Assembly: GCF_900636515.1 (NCBI RefSeq)
Contig: NZ_LR134287.1
Coordinates: 744,001-808,000, forward strand
Source: Neisseria animalis
GTDB lineage: Bacteria > Pseudomonadota > Gammaproteobacteria > Burkholderiales > Neisseriaceae
DNA: 64,000 nt
Direction: 5' to 3'
Shown here: in pieces, positions 48,436-59,627 of the stretch
Position numbering within the stretch: position 1 is the stretch's first letter
How the letters are laid out: every line of letters begins with the position of its first letter
Notes under the pieces: model-generated
Told to the model about the DNA's origin: nothing
Database searches by the model: none
What the model saw: the letters and a program-made list of their open reading frames with translations, nothing else
Made by a program: the position numbers and the translations under genes

Positions 48436-49827
48436 ATGGCTGAAATGATGGAAAAACGGGCGGATGCGCCCGATTTGGTTTACGGTTTGGAAGACAAGCC
48501 TCCGTTTATGAACGCGCTGTTGAGCGCGGTAACGCATTTGCTGGCGATTTTTGTGCCGATGATTACGCCCGCGCTGATTGTCGGCGGTGCATTGAACCTG
48601 CCGGTGGAGATGACGGCTTATCTGGTATCGATGGCGATGGTCGCTTCCGGTATCGGCACTTATTTGCAGGTCAACCGCTTCGGTCCGGTCGGTTCTGGCA
48701 TGTTGTCTATCCAGTCGGTGAATTTTTCGTTTGTAACCGTGATGATTGCACTGGGTACGGGCATGAAAGAAGGCGGCATGGACGAAAACGCAATGATTTC
48801 CACGCTCTTGGGGGTATCGTTTGTCGGTGCGTTTTTGGTGTGTTTTTCCGCATGGCTTCTGCCTTACCTGAAAAAAGTGATTACGCCGACGGTCAGCGGC
48901 GTGGTGGTGATGCTGATTGGTTTGAGCCTGATTCATGTGGGCATTACCGATTTCGGCGGCGGTTTCGGCGCAAAAGCAGACGGCACGTTCGGCTCGATGG
49001 AAAATTTGGGGCTGGCTTCTCTGGTGCTGATTATCGTATTGCTGTTCAACTGCATGAAAAACCCGCTGCTGCGGATGAGCGGTATTGCCGTGGGCCTGAT
49101 TGCCGGCTATATCGCGGCGTTGTTTTTGGGCAAAGTGGATTTTTCCGCGCTGCAAAACCTGCCGCTGATTACCGTACCCGTGCCGTTCAAATACGGTTTC
49201 GCGTTTGACTGGCACGCGTTTATCGTGGCGGGGGCGATTTTCCTGCTGAGCGTATTTGAAGCCGTGGGCGATCTGACGGCAACGGCGATGGTGTCCGACC
49301 GTCCGATAGAAGGCGGGGAATATACAAGCCGCTTGAAAGGCGGCGTGATGGCGGACGGTTTGGTATCGGTTATCGCCACCGCGCTCGGTTCGCTGCCGCT
49401 GACGACGTTTGCACAAAACAACGGTGTCATTCAAATGACGGGCGTGGCATCGCGCCATGTGGGCAAATATATCGCCGCGATTTTGGTATTGCTGGGCTTG
49501 TTTCCCGTTATCGGACGTGCGTTCACAACCATTCCCAGCCCGGTATTGGGCGGCGCGATGGTGCTGATGTTCGGTCTGATTACCATTGCGGGCGTGCGGA
49601 TTTTGGTGAGCAACGGCATCCGCCGCCGCGAAGCCGTGATTGCCGCGACATCGGTCGGCTTGGGTTTGGGCGTGGCGTTCGAGCCGGAAGTGTTTAAAAA
49701 CCTGCCGGTGTTGTTTCAAAACTCCATTTCTGCCGGCGGAATGATGGCAGTAATATTGAACTTGGTGTTGCCGGAGGATAAAACCGAAGTTGCGGTTCGT
49801 GTGGATACCGATGGTTTGGAACACTGA
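48436..49827 (+). CDS. xanthine/uracil permease family (NCS2) transporter
   Basis: The 463-residue nucleobase:proton symporter has 12-14 helices. Helix 1 includes NALLSAVTHLLAIFVPMITPALIVGGAL, and helix 3 holds GPVGSGMLSIQSVNFSF. The NAT signature is FAQNNGVIQMTGVASRHVG. That form (QNNGVIQMTGVASR) matches the xanthine permeases XanQ/XanP more closely than uracil permeases, and EAVGDLTAT also fits. It stands alone and ends at a strong hairpin. Confidence 0.92.
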   Translation: MAEMMEKRADAPDLVYGLEDKPPFMNALLSAVTHLLAIFVPMITPALIVGGALNLPVEMTAYLVSMAMVASGIGTYLQVNRFGPVGSGMLSIQSVNFSFVTVMIALGTGMKEGGMDENAMISTLLGVSFVGAFLVCFSAWLLPYLKKVITPTVSGVVVMLIGLSLIHVGITDFGGGFGAKADGTFGSMENLGLASLVLIIVLLFNCMKNPLLRMSGIAVGLIAGYIAALFLGKVDFSALQNLPLITVPVPFKYGFAFDWHAFIVAGAIFLLSVFEAVGDLTATAMVSDRPIEGGEYTSRLKGGVMADGLVSVIATALGSLPLTTFAQNNGVIQMTGVASRHVGKYIAAILVLLGLFPVIGRAFTTIPSPVLGGAMVLMFGLITIAGVRILVSNGIRRREAVIAATSVGLGLGVAFEPEVFKNLPVLFQNSISAGGMMAVILNLVLPEDKTEVAVRVDTDGLEH

Positions 49828-49852
49828 TTTTCTGCCGTTTGAAGTTTGATTG

Positions 49853-49888
49853 AAAAAGGCCGTCTGCAAATTTGCAGACGGCCTTTTT
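49853..49888 (+). terminator. Uptake-sequence terminator after the NCS2 permease
   Basis: AAAAAGGCCGTCTGCAAA pairs with TTTGCAGACGGCCTTTTT with almost no loop. Confidence 0.85.
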
Positions 49889-49971
49889 GATGTTTTTATT
49901 GATTTATCATTTGTAAATTAAATCATATCTATAAAATATAACTATAATAACACAGCAATAGATTAAAACAT

Positions 49972-49995
49972 AAAAATACTACATTTAGTATTTTT
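49972..49995 (+). promoter_or_regulatory. Perfect 10-bp dyad upstream of nrdG
   Basis: AAAAATACTA, CATT, TAGTATTTTT. It lies in an AT-rich stretch 43-66 bases before the nrdG ATG, and a further half-site-like TAGTATTT follows at about 50018. It could be an operator; it is not preceded by a gene that needs a terminator. Confidence 0.45.
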
Positions 49996-50037
49996 GTGTT
50001 TTAATTGCCACCAAATATAGTATTTGAAGTTGAAAAA

Positions 50038-50544
50038 ATGTCCGAGTTGAAATTTACGGTTGAGCAGATTGTTTGGCAGGAAGTACCGGGGGAAGTGTCG
50101 CTGGCATTTCTGTTTTCAGGCTGCCCGCTGCGATGCGAAGGCTGCCACAGTGCCGATACTTGGAAAGCGGACATCGGCACGGAATTGACCGCCGATTATC
50201 TGCAAGGCCGTCTGAAACGCTATCGGGGCCTGATCAGCTGTGTGCTGTTTATGGGCGGCGAGTGGCAGCCCGAGGCTTTGAAAAAGCGTTTGGACGAAGT
50301 GAGGGCGGCGGGATTGAAAACGTGTTTGTACACCGGTTTGGAGCGGAGCGAGCTGGAGTCGGTTTCAGACGGCCTGATTCCCCGCTTGGATTATGTGAAG
50401 ACGGGGCGTTGGCATGCCGCACTCGGCGGTTTGGACAATCCGGCAAGCAACCAGCGGTTTGTCAATCTGCATACGGGTGAGGTGTTGAACCGTTTGTTTA
50501 TCAGGCAGGTTCCGGCTGCCGCTGCGGGCGGTACGGCAAAGTAG
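50038..50544 (+). CDS. nrdG: anaerobic ribonucleotide reductase activating protein
   Basis: NrdG is the radical-SAM enzyme that generates the glycyl radical on NrdD. The 168-residue protein has the CX3CX2C cluster motif CPLRCEGC (Cys29, 33, 36) near its N-terminus, followed by LMGGEWQPEAL, the GGE-type SAM-binding region. The ATG at 50038 starts the conserved MSELKFTVEQIVWQEVPGE. It precedes nrdD by 173 bases. Here the activase gene comes first, unlike in E. coli. Confidence 0.93.
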   Translation: MSELKFTVEQIVWQEVPGEVSLAFLFSGCPLRCEGCHSADTWKADIGTELTADYLQGRLKRYRGLISCVLFMGGEWQPEALKKRLDEVRAAGLKTCLYTGLERSELESVSDGLIPRLDYVKTGRWHAALGGLDNPASNQRFVNLHTGEVLNRLFIRQVPAAAAGGTAK

Positions 50545-50717
50545 GATTTGCAGACGGCCTGATGTTCTTTAAGGCCGTCTGAAAGCCTTATCCGCCGGGC
50601 GTTCAGGCTTGCGGCGGGATAGTTTTACAGTGTAAAGCGCGCGGCAGCGTTTGCAGACGGCCCGGGCTTCTTTTTCAGACAATCTTTTTTCACGACAATC
50701 TTTCAGGAGGATTCGAC

Positions 50718-52499
50718 ATGATTCGGCTGCATCCCGAACAGTTAAACGGCAAACTCGACTTTATGCGCGACTATATCGCGGCCGCCAACGCCGCCGACGG
50801 CTCGAAAATGGACGCCAACGCCAATGTGACGCAGAAAAACATCGCCACGATGGAAGCGGAAATCATGAAAGACTTTTTCGTGCAGATTAACCGCGCCCAA
50901 GTGTCGCGCAAGATTGCCGAACTTTTTGACGAAGCGGTTGCGGCCGAATATATCCGCCAGATTGAGGCGCATGAGATTTATGTGCATGACGAAACCAGCC
51001 TGAAACCCTATTGCGTATCGGTTACGTTGTATCCGTTTTTGCTCGAAGGCTTGGGCGGACTGGGCGGCGAGTCGAAAGCCCCGCAGCATCTGGCATCGTT
51101 TTGCGGGTCGTTTGTCAATCTGGTTTTTGCCATCAGCGCGCAGTTTGCCGGAGCGGTGGCGACGGTGGAATTTCTCACTTATTTCGATTATTTCGCCCGC
51201 AAAGACTACGGCGGCGACTACCTGAACACCCATGCGGCGGACATTGCCAACCATATGCAGCAGGTGGTATACAGCATCAACCAGCCTGCCGCCGCACGCG
51301 GCTATCAGAGCGTATTTTGGAATATTTCGGTTTATGACCGCCATTATTTCGAGGCCATGTTCGGCGATTTTGTGTTTCCCGATTTCAGCAAACCCGATTG
51401 GGAAAGCGTTGAGGCTTTGCAGCGTTTTTTCCTGAAATGGTTCAACCAAGAGCGCACCAAAGCGGTGTTGACTTTTCCGGTGGTCACAGCAGCCATGCTG
51501 ACTGAAGACGGCAAGTGCAAAGATACGGAATTTGCCGACAGGATGGCTCAGGAATTGGCCGAAGGCAATTCGTTTTTCGTTTATTTGTCGGACAACCCCG
51601 ATTCACTCGCGTCCTGCTGCCGTCTGCGCAACGCCATCGAAGACCGCACGTTTTCCTATACATTGGGCGCGGGCGGGGTGGCGACCGGCTCGATTAATGT
51701 GATTACCGTCAACATGAACCGGCTGGAGCAGGACGGCCGCAACTTGGCGGAAGAAGTGGCAAAAATCCACAAATACCAATATGCCTACCGCAAATTGATG
51801 GAAGAATATCAGGCTGCCGGTATGCTGCCGGTGTACGATGCCGGATTCATTTCGCTCGACAAACAATTCCTCACCATCGGCATCAACGGCATGGCCGAAG
51901 CAGCCGAGTTCCACGGCATCAAAGCCGGTTACAACGAAGAGTATGTAGCGTTCGTGCAAGGCCGTCTGAAAACCATTTTCGAGGCCAACCAAGCCGCAAG
52001 CCGTCATTACGGCGTGAAGTTCAACACCGAATTCGTGCCGGCCGAAAACCTGGGCGTGAAAAACGCCAAATGGGACAAAGCCGACGGCTATCAGGTTCCC
52101 CGCGACTGCTACAACTCTTACTTTTATGTGGTGGAAGACGAAACCACCAACGCACTCGACAAATTCCTGCTGCACGGCAAAGAGCTGGTCGATTGGCTCG
52201 ACGGCGGCTCGGCACTGCACCTGAATCTTGACGAAGCCATGTCGCAGCAGGGCTACCGCTCGCTGCTGGACATCGCCGCCACGACGGGCTGCAATTATTT
52301 CTGCGTCAACGTACGCATCACCATCTGCAACGAATGCGGCCATATTGACAAACGCACTTTGCAGGCGTGCAGCGGTTGCGGTTCGCACAATATCGACTAC
52401 GGTACGCGGGTTATCGGCTATCTCAAGCGCGTATCCGCATTCAGCAGCGGCCGCCGCAAAGAACACGCCCTGCGGCATTACCACCGGCAGGCAGCCTGA
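50718..52499 (+). CDS. nrdD: anaerobic (class III) ribonucleoside-triphosphate reductase
   Basis: NrdD reduces ribonucleotides to deoxyribonucleotides without oxygen. The 593-residue protein lacks an N-terminal ATP-cone. The active-site Cys is at about 129 in HLASFCGSFVNL. A vicinal pair Cys300-Cys301 lies in SLASCCRLRN. Two CxxC zinc motifs (CNECG, CSGCG) precede the glycyl-radical Gly567 in TRVIGYLKRVSAF. Neisseria bacilliformis NrdD is known to use thioredoxin instead of formate, and the paired Cys suggests this one does too. AGGAGG precedes the ATG. Confidence 0.95.
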   Translation: MIRLHPEQLNGKLDFMRDYIAAANAADGSKMDANANVTQKNIATMEAEIMKDFFVQINRAQVSRKIAELFDEAVAAEYIRQIEAHEIYVHDETSLKPYCVSVTLYPFLLEGLGGLGGESKAPQHLASFCGSFVNLVFAISAQFAGAVATVEFLTYFDYFARKDYGGDYLNTHAADIANHMQQVVYSINQPAAARGYQSVFWNISVYDRHYFEAMFGDFVFPDFSKPDWESVEALQRFFLKWFNQERTKAVLTFPVVTAAMLTEDGKCKDTEFADRMAQELAEGNSFFVYLSDNPDSLASCCRLRNAIEDRTFSYTLGAGGVATGSINVITVNMNRLEQDGRNLAEEVAKIHKYQYAYRKLMEEYQAAGMLPVYDAGFISLDKQFLTIGINGMAEAAEFHGIKAGYNEEYVAFVQGRLKTIFEANQAASRHYGVKFNTEFVPAENLGVKNAKWDKADGYQVPRDCYNSYFYVVEDETTNALDKFLLHGKELVDWLDGGSALHLNLDEAMSQQGYRSLLDIAATTGCNYFCVNVRITICNECGHIDKRTLQACSGCGSHNIDYGTRVIGYLKRVSAFSSGRRKEHALRHYHRQAA

Positions 52500-52560
52500 T
52501 TGTTCGGGGAAAGCCGTTAAGATTTGATAGGGTGGGAAGCTCGATTGTGTGAAGCTCCAC

Positions 52561-52590
52561 AAATGCCGTCTGAATTTGCAGACGGCATTT
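52561..52590 (+). terminator. Uptake-sequence hairpin after nrdD
   Basis: AAATGCCGTCTGAAT pairs with TTTGCAGACGGCATTT, 61 bases beyond the nrdD stop. Confidence 0.65.
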
Positions 52591-52681
52591 CTGCATTTTG
52601 GTTACAATAATGGCCGGAAAAACATCATTGGATACGCCTGCAAACGGTGTATTCTTCATCTCAACAGGAAAGGCGGAAAGC

Positions 52682-53584
52682 ATGGAATTTCATACCATCA
52701 ACGGCGATTTGCGAATGAGCCGTTTGGTACACGGCTATTGGCGCGCGCACGAATGGGGTTTGGACGCGCAGGGTTATTTGCGACTGATTGAAGAAGTGCT
52801 GGCAAGCGGTATCGATACCTTCGACCATGCCGCCTGCTACGGCGGTTTTGTCAATGAAGGGCAGTTTGGCGCGGCGTTGAAGCTGGATAAAAGTTTGCGC
52901 CGCCGCATGACTATTGTCAGCAAATGCGGCATTTCATTCCCGAACGCTGCATTGCCGGAAATGAAGAGCAAACATTATGACAACAGCGCCGCGCATATTA
53001 TTTGGTCGGCGGAGCGTTCGGTGCGGGAATTGGGTTGCGAATACCTTGATTTATTGCTGTTGCACCGCCCGTCGCCTTTCTTAAATCCCGAAGAAGTCGC
53101 CGCCGCTTTCGATAATCTGAATGAACGCGGTTTGGTGCGGTATTTCGGCGTGTCGAATTATACGGCGCAAAAATTGAGTATGCTGCAATCGTATGTCAAG
53201 CAGCCGTTGGCAACCAACCAGATTGAAATTTCACCGCTGCACATCGAGCCGTTTGCAGACGGCAGTGTGGACTATCTGTTGGAAAAACGCATGAAACCGA
53301 TGGCATGGTCTCCGCTGGCGGGCGGCAAGCTGTTTGCCGCGGACGACGAACGCAGCCGCCGCGTGGCCTCAGCTTTGCTGGAAGCGGGCGAAGCGCATGG
53401 GGAAACCCGTTTGGACACGCTGGCGTATGCTTGGTTGCTTAATCACTCATCAGGAATTATGCCGATTGTCGGTTCGGGGAAAATCGAACGTATCCGCAAC
53501 GCGGCCGATGCTTTGGGTATCCGTTTCGATGACGAAGCATGGATTAAGGTTTATGCCGCCGCATTGGGGCATAACGTGCCTTAA
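52682..53584 (+). CDS. aldo/keto reductase (YdhF-like)
   Basis: The 300-residue NADPH-dependent TIM-barrel oxidoreductase has the catalytic set of the family: Asp and Tyr in GIDTFDHAACYGG, Lys in TIVSKCG, and His in LLLLHRPSP. The cofactor region has GVSNYTAQKLSML and the C-terminal IMPIVGSGKIERIRNAADAL. It resembles E. coli YdhF. The substrate is unknown. The ATG at 52682 follows an AGGCGGAAAG site; the frame upstream crosses the uptake hairpin. Confidence 0.88.
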   Translation: MEFHTINGDLRMSRLVHGYWRAHEWGLDAQGYLRLIEEVLASGIDTFDHAACYGGFVNEGQFGAALKLDKSLRRRMTIVSKCGISFPNAALPEMKSKHYDNSAAHIIWSAERSVRELGCEYLDLLLLHRPSPFLNPEEVAAAFDNLNERGLVRYFGVSNYTAQKLSMLQSYVKQPLATNQIEISPLHIEPFADGSVDYLLEKRMKPMAWSPLAGGKLFAADDERSRRVASALLEAGEAHGETRLDTLAYAWLLNHSSGIMPIVGSGKIERIRNAADALGIRFDDEAWIKVYAAALGHNVP

Positions 53585-53636
53585 CGGGAAAACAGCCATA
53601 TCGCTTGTCTTGTTTCAAATGATGAGGCAACTATGA

Positions 53637-53743
53637 TATAGTCATTTAAAATAAGAATGATACGGCGTTGCTTTGCCTTGCCGTACTATGTGTACTGTCT
53701 GCGGCTTCGCTGCCTTGTCTCATTCTTATTTTATTCGACTATA
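53637..53743 (+). mobile_element. Correia-like miniature element, copy 12
   Basis: A 107-bp copy with GATACGGCG, as in copy 6. It separates the reductase from the argS terminator. Confidence 0.92.
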
Positions 53744-53782
53744 AAAAGGCCGTCTGCAAATTCGATTTGCAGACGGCCTTTG
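53743..53782 (-). terminator. Uptake-sequence terminator after full-length argS
   Basis: AAAAAGGCCGTCTGCAAATT pairs with ATTTGCAGACGGCCTTT. It directly adjoins Correia-like copy 12. Confidence 0.8.
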
Positions 53783-53806
53783 GCGTTGGGCGCAGTAAGT
53801 GTGGTA

Positions 53807-55565
<1,759 letters not shown>

Positions 55566-55584
<19 letters not shown>

Positions 55585-55697
55585 GCTAAAACGGAGTTTC
55601 TGCGAAGCTAAAACGGAGTTTCTGCGAAGCTAAAACGGAGTTTCTGCGAAGCTAAAACGGAGTTTCTGCAAGGTTAAAACAGAGTTTCTGTGAAGCA
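55566..55697. repeat. 22-bp minisatellite, unit 1: four perfect plus two variant repeats
   Basis: The unit AAAACGGAGTTTCTGCGAAG + CT occurs four times without change, then twice with changes (GCAAGGTT and ACAGAG...TGAAGCA ends). It starts 40 bases upstream of the argS ATG. There are no spacers of unique sequence, so it is not a CRISPR. Confidence 0.97.
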
Positions 55698-55715
55698 GGA
55701 CAAAGTTTTGGCGGT

Positions 55716-55760
55716 AAAAGCCGTCTGCAAAATCAAGGTAACGGTTTTGCAGACGGCCTG
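55716..55760 (-). terminator. Uptake-sequence terminator after the MnmC-like gene, unit 1
   Basis: AAAAGCCGTCTGCAAAA pairs with TTTTGCAGACGGCCT beyond the MnmC-like stop. Equivalent hairpins lie at 59575-59619 and 63412-63456. Confidence 0.7.
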
Positions 55761-55768
55761 CCTGCGGA

Positions 55769-57421
55769 TTATTCCGTTGCAAGCAAGGGCTGTTGGCGAA
55801 TAATGGCGCGGATAACGGTTCGGTTGGGGTGCAGGGCTTGGCGGAGTGTCGGCGACAGCGGTTGCGGCAAACCGAGCATTTCGGCAACTAAAGAAGCGGA
55901 GCAGATGGGGGCGGTTGTCAGGCCGCGTGTGCCGTGGGCGGTGTTGAGATAGGCGTTGGGCAGGTAGGGGCAGGGCGTAAGGATACGGTAGTTTTTGTCT
56001 AAGGCGAGTTTGGCATAAGCCTGCTGCATGGCGGAAATGTTGCCGACTGCGCCCACCATGGGCAGATGGTCGGGGCTGTCGCAACGCAGGGCGGCATGGC
56101 CGGAAGCAGGCAGGTGCATATTCATGCCGTCTGTATATTCGGCAAGCAGGTCGTACGCCAGCAGCGGATGCAGACGGTGCAGCATACGGCGGTTTTCCAT
56201 TTCATCGGTTTCCTGCCAACGCTCATCGTTGTTGTTGATGCCGAATGTTGCGCCGTAGCAGTGCAGGTTTTGCCAAGCAGGGCTGATGTAGCTTTCTCCG
56301 GAAACGGCGCATTTGAGTTGTGCGGATAAGGTACCGGCGCGGGCAAGGCCGGTTTGGCCGCGGATTTGGCGGTACGGCAGGGCGGCAACATCGGTTTCGG
56401 CCGCATAGGGGCTGTGTGCCCCCATGCAGTACACGATGTGACTGCCCTCGAATGTGTCTTGCGGGGTATGTGCGAACCAGCGGTTTTGCCGGTACTCCGA
56501 ACGGCAGAGCGGAGAATGTTCGCGAACGGTGATGAGGGGGTGGTCGAGCAGGGCGCGTATCAGGCCGGGCGGGTTGAGCCATACGCCTTGCGGCCAATAC
56601 ATGCCGTCTGCAAAAAAGTCCAAACCGCTGATGGTTTGTATTTCGGACGATGTAACGCGGCGGTAGAGGTGCCGGTGGTGGGTATGCAGGGTCAATGCCT
56701 GATGGCGTTTGCGTTCGGCTTCGTTGTAATCGAGGTGGACAACGCCGCTGCCGCCCCAGCAGTCTGCTTCGGGGAGCAGGGTTTCCAGCAGACGGCGGGT
56801 GTAGCCGTAGCCGGCCAGCAGCAGTTCGGTTTGCTCGGTCGGATTGGGCGAGATTTTGGCATAAAGCAGCCCTTGCCGGTTGCCCGAACCGCCTTGTGCG
56901 ATACGGCCGCGTTCCAATACGGTAACGGGTATGCCTTGTTCTGCCAGCAGCCGTGCGGTGGACGCACCGGCAATACCTGCGCCGATAACCAATACGCTGT
57001 CGGGCGGTGTGTGATTTGCAGACGGCATAAACCACGGTTTGGGCGCGGGGGAGGCGGTTTGCGGCAATGCTTCGGTTTGCCAAATCAGCGGGGCGTTACC
57101 GAAATAATCGGGCAATCTGTCGGCGCAGACGGGCGGGGCAATCCACAAATGGACATCGGGCAGAAGGTGCTCGACAACATTCATGCCGTTGAATTGCAGA
57201 CATTGTGTGGCTTTTTGCAGACGGCTTTGCCACTCGGCAGCAGAAGCAGACGGCAATTTTTGAGAAGTATATGCCGTGGTTTCTTCTTCCGTGAATGCAA
57301 ATTCAGGGATTTTATTGTCAGGCAAACAAATAATCAGGTACAGCGGTTTGGTGTGTGCGGCGGTTGCGCGTTGCAATGCGGAAAGAGAGGGCGGAGTACG
57401 CCAAGCAAGGTAGGTTGCCAT
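55769..57421 (-). CDS. mnmC: MnmC-type FAD oxidoreductase without methyltransferase domain, copy 1
   Basis: The 550-residue protein has a C-terminal FAD-dependent oxidoreductase domain like that of MnmC, which removes carboxymethyl from cmnm5s2U34 in tRNA. SVLVIGAGIAGASTARLLAEQG at 142-163 is the dinucleotide fold, GGSGNRQGLLYAKISPN at 177-193 is the MnmC hallmark, and YRQIRGQTG and the C-terminal NAYLNTAHGTRGLTTAP complete the family pattern. The first 140 residues do not resemble the methyltransferase half of E. coli MnmC. It follows the DUF3298 gene by 30 bases, so the two form an operon. The protein is identical in copies 1 and 2. Confidence 0.85.
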   Translation of the reverse strand: MATYLAWRTPPSLSALQRATAAHTKPLYLIICLPDNKIPEFAFTEEETTAYTSQKLPSASAAEWQSRLQKATQCLQFNGMNVVEHLLPDVHLWIAPPVCADRLPDYFGNAPLIWQTEALPQTASPAPKPWFMPSANHTPPDSVLVIGAGIAGASTARLLAEQGIPVTVLERGRIAQGGSGNRQGLLYAKISPNPTEQTELLLAGYGYTRRLLETLLPEADCWGGSGVVHLDYNEAERKRHQALTLHTHHRHLYRRVTSSEIQTISGLDFFADGMYWPQGVWLNPPGLIRALLDHPLITVREHSPLCRSEYRQNRWFAHTPQDTFEGSHIVYCMGAHSPYAAETDVAALPYRQIRGQTGLARAGTLSAQLKCAVSGESYISPAWQNLHCYGATFGINNNDERWQETDEMENRRMLHRLHPLLAYDLLAEYTDGMNMHLPASGHAALRCDSPDHLPMVGAVGNISAMQQAYAKLALDKNYRILTPCPYLPNAYLNTAHGTRGLTTAPICSASLVAEMLGLPQPLSPTLRQALHPNRTVIRAIIRQQPLLATE

Positions 57422-57451
57422 GATGATGCCGTCTGAAAAATACGCTGTTTG

Positions 57452-58222
57452 CTAAAACCAGCGGTATTGCGGTTTGATGATGTCTTGCAAGTCATGCCAG
57501 TAAACGGTCAATTCGATTGCTCCTGCCGCCCACGGGCCGACTTCGTAAGGGCTGTAATGAAATGTCAGCCCGTCGGCGGTAGTGGTGAAGTTGGTCAGCG
57601 GGGCTTCGGCTGCAAAAAAGGTTTTGTGGTCGCGTAGGGCTGCATCGCATTCGCTTTCATTCGTACAGCCGGAATGTTCGCGGATATAGTTGTCGTATGC
57701 GTTTTGCAGCAACCCGTTCAAGCGGGGGCGCGTACCGCTTCGGAGTAAATCGTCGAGGGTAATGAGTTTGCTGCTGTCTGCATCCAGCATGAAATAGCGG
57801 ATGGTGTAATGATTGTGCGCACCGCCGGTATAGCTGTCGGCAAAGTTGCGGAAATAGGCAATATTGCCGCGCTGGTAAAGCAATGCGGTATCGTCATAAA
57901 AATAAAGGTTGTCGATATGGCTGCCGGCTTTGCGGTATTCGCGCAATTCGTTGAAAGTTTCCGCAAAAGCCGTGCGGTATTGCTTTTGCCGGTCTTGGTC
58001 GGAGAGGATAAGTTCGGCGTCTGCCTGCAATGCAGCGTATTTAATGGTTTCGTCAACCGATTCAGAACCTGTTTTCGGCAGGGTAATGCGTATTTCCGCA
58101 CATACGTTGTCTTTCAGACATTTTTTCTGTGCATGGAAAGTGTAGCTGTCGGTGGACAGCAGCGGTGTTTGGGCGGCTGCGGCGGCAGGCAGGGCAAGCA
58201 GGAAGAAAGCGGTTTTTTTCAT
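57452..58222 (-). CDS. DUF3298-type periplasmic protein, copy 1
   Basis: From the ATG at 58222 (AAAGGT upstream) the protein has 256 residues. It starts with a signal peptide MKKTAFFLLALPAAAAAQ, then a globular domain rich in beta-strand. The C-terminal GLTFHYSPYEVGPWAAGAIELTVYWHDLQDIIKPQ fits DUF3298, the domain seen in RsiV and related lysozyme- or glycan-interacting proteins. Three Cys are present. Its function here is unknown. It is the first gene of a two-gene unit with the MnmC-like gene. In copy 1 the bases just upstream are the 3' end of the truncated argS. Confidence 0.8.
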   Translation of the reverse strand: MKKTAFFLLALPAAAAAQTPLLSTDSYTFHAQKKCLKDNVCAEIRITLPKTGSESVDETIKYAALQADAELILSDQDRQKQYRTAFAETFNELREYRKAGSHIDNLYFYDDTALLYQRGNIAYFRNFADSYTGGAHNHYTIRYFMLDADSSKLITLDDLLRSGTRPRLNGLLQNAYDNYIREHSGCTNESECDAALRDHKTFFAAEAPLTNFTTTADGLTFHYSPYEVGPWAAGAIELTVYWHDLQDIIKPQYRWF

Positions 58223-58327
58223 GATTCCGACCTTTGGGAAATGGAATTTTGCAGACGGCATATCGCGCATCTTGGGGCGTTGGGATTTAAAAAACGTATT
58301 CTTGCAATAGTTTATAACAATAGTTTA

Positions 58328-59395
<1,068 letters not shown>

Positions 59396-59402
59396 TTAAA
59401 AG

Positions 59403-59556
59403 AAAACGGAGTTTCTGCGAAGCTAAAACGGAGTTTCTGCGAAGCTAAAACGGAGTTTCTGCGAAGCTAAAACGGAGTTTCTGCGAAGCTAAAACGGAGT
59501 TTCTGCGAAGCTAAAACGGAGTTTCTGCAAGGTTAAAACAGAGTTTCTGTGAAGCA
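59403..59556. repeat. 22-bp minisatellite, unit 2: five perfect plus two variant repeats
   Basis: The same array as in unit 1 with one additional perfect 22-bp repeat. Confidence 0.97.
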
Positions 59557-59627
59557 GGACAAAGTTTTGGCGGTAAAAGCCGTCTGCAAAATCAAGGTAA
59601 CGGTTTTGCAGACGGCCTGCCTGCGGA

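Noticed and set aside
48379..49869. A 496-codon open frame antisense to the NCS2 permease
   Set aside because: It is His/Gln/Arg-rich low-complexity sequence mirroring permease codons, with no domain or ribosome site.
49894..49910. Possible FNR half-site (TTGATTTATCATT) upstream of nrdG
   Set aside because: Only one half of TTGAT-N4-ATCAA matches, and it is 130 bases from the start codon.
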